Translations under genes and position numbers: made by a program
Source of the DNA: Deltaproteobacteria bacterium
GTDB taxonomy: Bacteria; Desulfobacterota; Desulfomonilia; UBA1062
DNA length: 64,000 nucleotides
Direction: 5' to 3'
Assembly (NCBI GenBank): GCA_018433085.1
Contig: JAHDRW010000022.1
Coordinates: 1 to 64,000, forward strand
In this document: piece by piece, positions 59,883 to 64,000 of the stretch
How the letters are laid out: the number at the start of each line of letters is the position of its first letter
How positions within the stretch are numbered: position 1 is the stretch's first letter
Notes under the pieces: model-generated
The model's database searches: none
The model's input: only the letters and a program-made list of their open reading frames with translations
What the model was told of the DNA's origin: nothing

Positions 59883-60190
59883 GCGTTTCTCCTGTCTTAA
59901 GGCATTGATCCTGCAGGAATAATCAACCGATGGAGAGAGCTTCCAATTACTCTGATATTCCTTTAATATTATTTACGTTCAAACATCACCACATGCAATA
60001 AGGTCCGGGCTGCGGGATCATGTCCGGACTCACACGGAGAACCGGTTTTCAAAGCCCGAAGAGTTTTTTGTCTTCCCTGTATCGTTGGCGCGATAAACCC
60101 CTTCTCCAGATTTCATTGTCTTTGTTGATAGAAAATCAAGATGTCTCAATTTATAGACATGCTCTTCGTGCCGTGGGGCAGACAAAGGGC
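59883..60190. other. Intergenic between the BCCT gene and rpsT
   Basis: About 300 bases of relatively AT-rich DNA with no convincing gene. A 72-codon frame at 60020 lacks a ribosome site and family features. It must hold the BCCT promoter on the minus strand; I cannot place it. Confidence 0.4.
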
Positions 60191-60219
60191 TTGACATATG
60201 GGAGAAGCATAGCTAATAA
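60191..60219 (+). promoter_or_regulatory. Sigma-70 promoter of rpsT
   Basis: TTGACA (60191-60196) and TAATAA (60214-60219) are separated by exactly 17 bases, 42 bases upstream of the rpsT start codon. A consensus -35 and ideal spacing fit a strong housekeeping promoter. Confidence 0.7.
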
Positions 60220-60260
60220 GAATCACCTCGGGTTTTGAGAAAAAGGAGGAACAGTAAGGA

Positions 60261-60527
60261 ATGGCCAATCATGCTTCAGCCCTGAAAAGGGTGAGACAGA
60301 GCAGAAAGAGAAGACTGAGAAACAAGAGCTATAAATCCACCATCAGCACGACGGTGAAGAAGACGTTTAACTCCCTGGAAGAGAACAATACCGAGGGAGC
60401 GCAGAAATATTTCAAAGAAGCTCTTGCACGTCTGGACAGCGCCGTGAACAAGGGCATTCTTCACCGGAATGCCGCATCGCGGAAGATCTCCCGGCTTACC
60501 AGGAAATTTAATTCCCAGGCCTCTTAG
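60261..60527 (+). CDS. rpsT: Small ribosomal subunit protein bS20
   Basis: An 88-residue, very basic protein, MANHASALKRVRQSRKRRLR, with ISTTVKKTFNSLEENNTEGA and KGILHRNAASRKISRLTRKF. It has the full length and pattern of bS20, which binds 16S rRNA in the body of the small subunit. AAAAGGAGGAA precedes ATG 60261. It stands as a single gene with its own promoter, as in many bacteria. Confidence 0.98.
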   Translation: MANHASALKRVRQSRKRRLRNKSYKSTISTTVKKTFNSLEENNTEGAQKYFKEALARLDSAVNKGILHRNAASRKISRLTRKFNSQAS

Positions 60528-60563
60528 AAAACAGTCCCGCTTCCCTTTCCGGCCGTGGTCCCT

Positions 60564-60585
60564 TAAAGAGAGAGTTCGCTCTTTA
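60564..60585. terminator. Hairpin between convergent rpsT and holA
   Basis: TAAAGAG (60564-60570) and CTCTTTA (60579-60585) form a 7-bp AT-rich stem around AGAGTTCG, between the two convergent gene ends. Flanking bases partly extend the pairing. A bidirectional terminator role is inferred from position. Confidence 0.4.
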
Positions 60586-60596
60586 TAAGAAAGGGA

Positions 60597-61556
60597 TCAT
60601 GCCGGAAATATCGTCTCCAGTAACGCCTCTTGAATAGCCGAGTACGGGTGCATCGTCCGCCCGGACTTGATCCCCTGTTCCACCCTGCGCACCGCCGAGA
60701 GCAGCCCGGTGAGCTCGTGCGCGCTCCAGAGCGATCGACGGCCCAGGATCTTTTTCTCGACAAAGGGATGAACCCTGGCGAGGCTGTTCTTTCCGCAGCA
60801 GAGAACCTGGTAGTGCTGGGCGATCTGGTTCTCGATCCGGATAATCACCTCGAGCTCGTTGATCCCGGTATGCTCGATCTCATGGAGTCTCACGAGGACA
60901 TCCTTTTTCTTGTCGAAGAGGGAGTCCATAAATGCGAAGACAGGCGGCTCGTGGGATTCCATAACCAGGTATTCGACGTCCTTGATCGTGACGGACGGAT
61001 TGTTTCCGACGTGGAGGCTGAGCTTCTCGATCTCGGATGCGATGAACCAGATATTGCCCCCGGTTATCTCCGCGAGCAGGTAAACCGCGTCACGGTCCAT
61101 GGTCTTCCCGTATATCCTGACCCTGCCGGCTATCCAGTCGTGAAGGTCCCGGCCCTTGAGGGTGCTGAAGCGAAGCACCTCCAGGCCGGCGGGAAGCCCC
61201 TTCATATGCTTTTTCTCGTCGCGTTCCGCCACCCCCTCCATGGTGAGGATCAGGATGGTGAAGCTGCACGGGCGCTGAGCATAGGCCAGGACCTTCTCCT
61301 TTTCCTTCTGTCCCATCTTGTGGAAGTTTCTTATGGCGATGAGCCGTCTGTCGCTGAAAAACGGCATGGTGTTGCAGAGTTCCACGACCTCCTCGACACG
61401 CTGGATTTCCTGGGCCTGGTACCATGAGCTGTTCATGGACGCGTCTTCACCCAGCAGCGCCTTGACCGCGGTAAGCTGCTCCTCGATGAGGAACACCTCC
61501 TCGCCCGTGAGCAGGTAGACTTCCTTTAAGGGAGGATGAATCTGCGGTATCTTCAT
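60597..61556 (-). CDS. holA: DNA polymerase III delta subunit
   Basis: A 319-residue clamp-loader subunit. It opens with VYLLTGEEVFLIEEQLTAVK, typical of HolA, and has MPFFSDRRLIAIRNFHKMGQ, LLAEITGGNIWFIASEIEKL (AAA-type core) and PVFAFMDSLFDKKKDVLVRL. The C-terminal collar domain ends with SAVRRVEQGIKSGRTMHPYS. Delta opens the beta clamp during loading. ATG 61556 overlaps the LptE stop, so it is the last gene of leuS-lptE-holA, an order seen in many proteobacteria. Confidence 0.93.
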   Translation of the reverse strand: MKIPQIHPPLKEVYLLTGEEVFLIEEQLTAVKALLGEDASMNSSWYQAQEIQRVEEVVELCNTMPFFSDRRLIAIRNFHKMGQKEKEKVLAYAQRPCSFTILILTMEGVAERDEKKHMKGLPAGLEVLRFSTLKGRDLHDWIAGRVRIYGKTMDRDAVYLLAEITGGNIWFIASEIEKLSLHVGNNPSVTIKDVEYLVMESHEPPVFAFMDSLFDKKKDVLVRLHEIEHTGINELEVIIRIENQIAQHYQVLCCGKNSLARVHPFVEKKILGRRSLWSAHELTGLLSAVRRVEQGIKSGRTMHPYSAIQEALLETIFPA

Positions 61557-61985
61557 AGGGCAACGGCCGCCAGTGCCCGAGCTATCTGGAGGGATACCCT
61601 CCTGCTTGCCTCCTCGAGCCCATCCTCTTCGGCACCCCTTTCGGGGTATGTACCCTGATCGGAAAATCCCATGGTCCATGCCTCTTTCCCCTGAACGTCC
61701 AGGACGCGGGCGGCCACGTGGATGGTCAGCCGGTACCGGTCGTTGGACGACAGCGACGGCGACGTTATGGCCTGGCTCGAATAGGAGGTGATGACGCAGT
61801 GCAGGAAGTGATCCCCGCTTTCCGGGGCGAGCATGCCCATGGAGGAGAGCGTCCGTTCGAGCTCGGCGTCCAGTATCATCCCCGCCTCGATGAGGGTGGT
61901 CCGGTTGGTGCTCGGACGCAGGACGAAATCCTGGGATCCGCCCGCCCCTCCGTCGAGGACGAACGAGTAGCTGCAGGCGGCGAGG

Positions 61986-64000
<2,015 letters not shown>

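Noticed and set aside
60020-60238. 72-codon frame upstream of rpsT
   Set aside because: No ribosome site, no family features, and it overlaps the rpsT promoter.

Overview
This is a 64 kb stretch of GC-rich bacterial chromosome, densely packed with short, often overlapping genes on both strands. The content suggests a Gram-negative anaerobe of the Desulfobacterota (former Deltaproteobacteria). The clues are a siroheme-based (Ahb) heme route marked by an AhbC-type radical SAM protein next to hemA/hemC/cobA-hemD, a probable selenoprotein of the DUF1573 family, LptE and MurJ envelope genes, an MglA-type GTPase operon with TPR and DUF4388 (PATAN) partners, sigma-54 control, and several HDOD/HD-GYP signalling proteins. 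No rRNA, tRNA, CRISPR array, prophage or complete insertion sequence was seen. The taxonomic placement is inference.

Layout. 1-8.8 kb is sensory and accessory: a truncated chemoreceptor, a PAS-LuxR regulator, an acidic protein with a duplicated domain, a membrane protein divergent from a TetR regulator, a PGPGW membrane protein, an exported TPR protein, and a CheD-like protein (catalytic cysteine lost) coupled to an HDOD protein. 8.9-16 kb holds a DUF2156 protein, a DUF4185-like lipoprotein with an esterase, a 3D-domain lipoprotein, a BtrH-like gene broken by an amber codon, an ADP-ribosylglycohydrolase and a YkgJ-type cysteine protein. 16.2-25.3 kb carries a crotonase, arfB, an acyl-CoA synthetase divergent from rnz, a DUF4442-marR pair behind a near-perfect 38-bp palindrome, a membrane peptidase, a TetR regulator with its own operator-like site, a QueG-like Fe-S protein, and a 119-bp nested palindromic repeat.

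25.4-33.5 kb is a minus-strand operon of eight overlapping or closely spaced genes for tetrapyrrole synthesis: TPR-HTH protein, hydrolase, precorrin-2 dehydrogenase, HemX-like protein, hemA, hemC, cobA-hemD fusion, ahbC. Together these take glutamyl-tRNA toward uroporphyrinogen III, siroheme and heme. hemL, hemB, ahbA/B and ahbD are not in the window.

33.6-39.5 kb has the putative selenoprotein, murJ, a sigma-54 promoter followed by a 41-codon gene and a GAF/GGDEF-like/HD-GYP-like protein, and a convergent NtrC-type response regulator. 39.7-50.8 kb is mostly plus-strand housekeeping (MBL hydrolase, lipoprotein, coaBC, uracil-DNA glycosylase, NfeD, mnmA, two small-function genes, a ClC channel, a TIM-barrel isomerase, recJ). 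50.7-55.1 kb on the minus strand is the TPR / MglA GTPase / membrane TPR / DUF4388 operon, which looks like a small-GTPase signalling module without MglB. 55.3-64 kb holds a cysteine-rich protein, two peptide-transporter ATPases without permeases, a BCCT transporter, rpsT, and the leuS-lptE-holA operon running off the right edge.

The three observations I rate highest are the in-frame UGA with a correctly placed stem-loop at 33782, the MglA/TPR/PATAN operon, and the sigma-54-linked degenerate HD-GYP locus.
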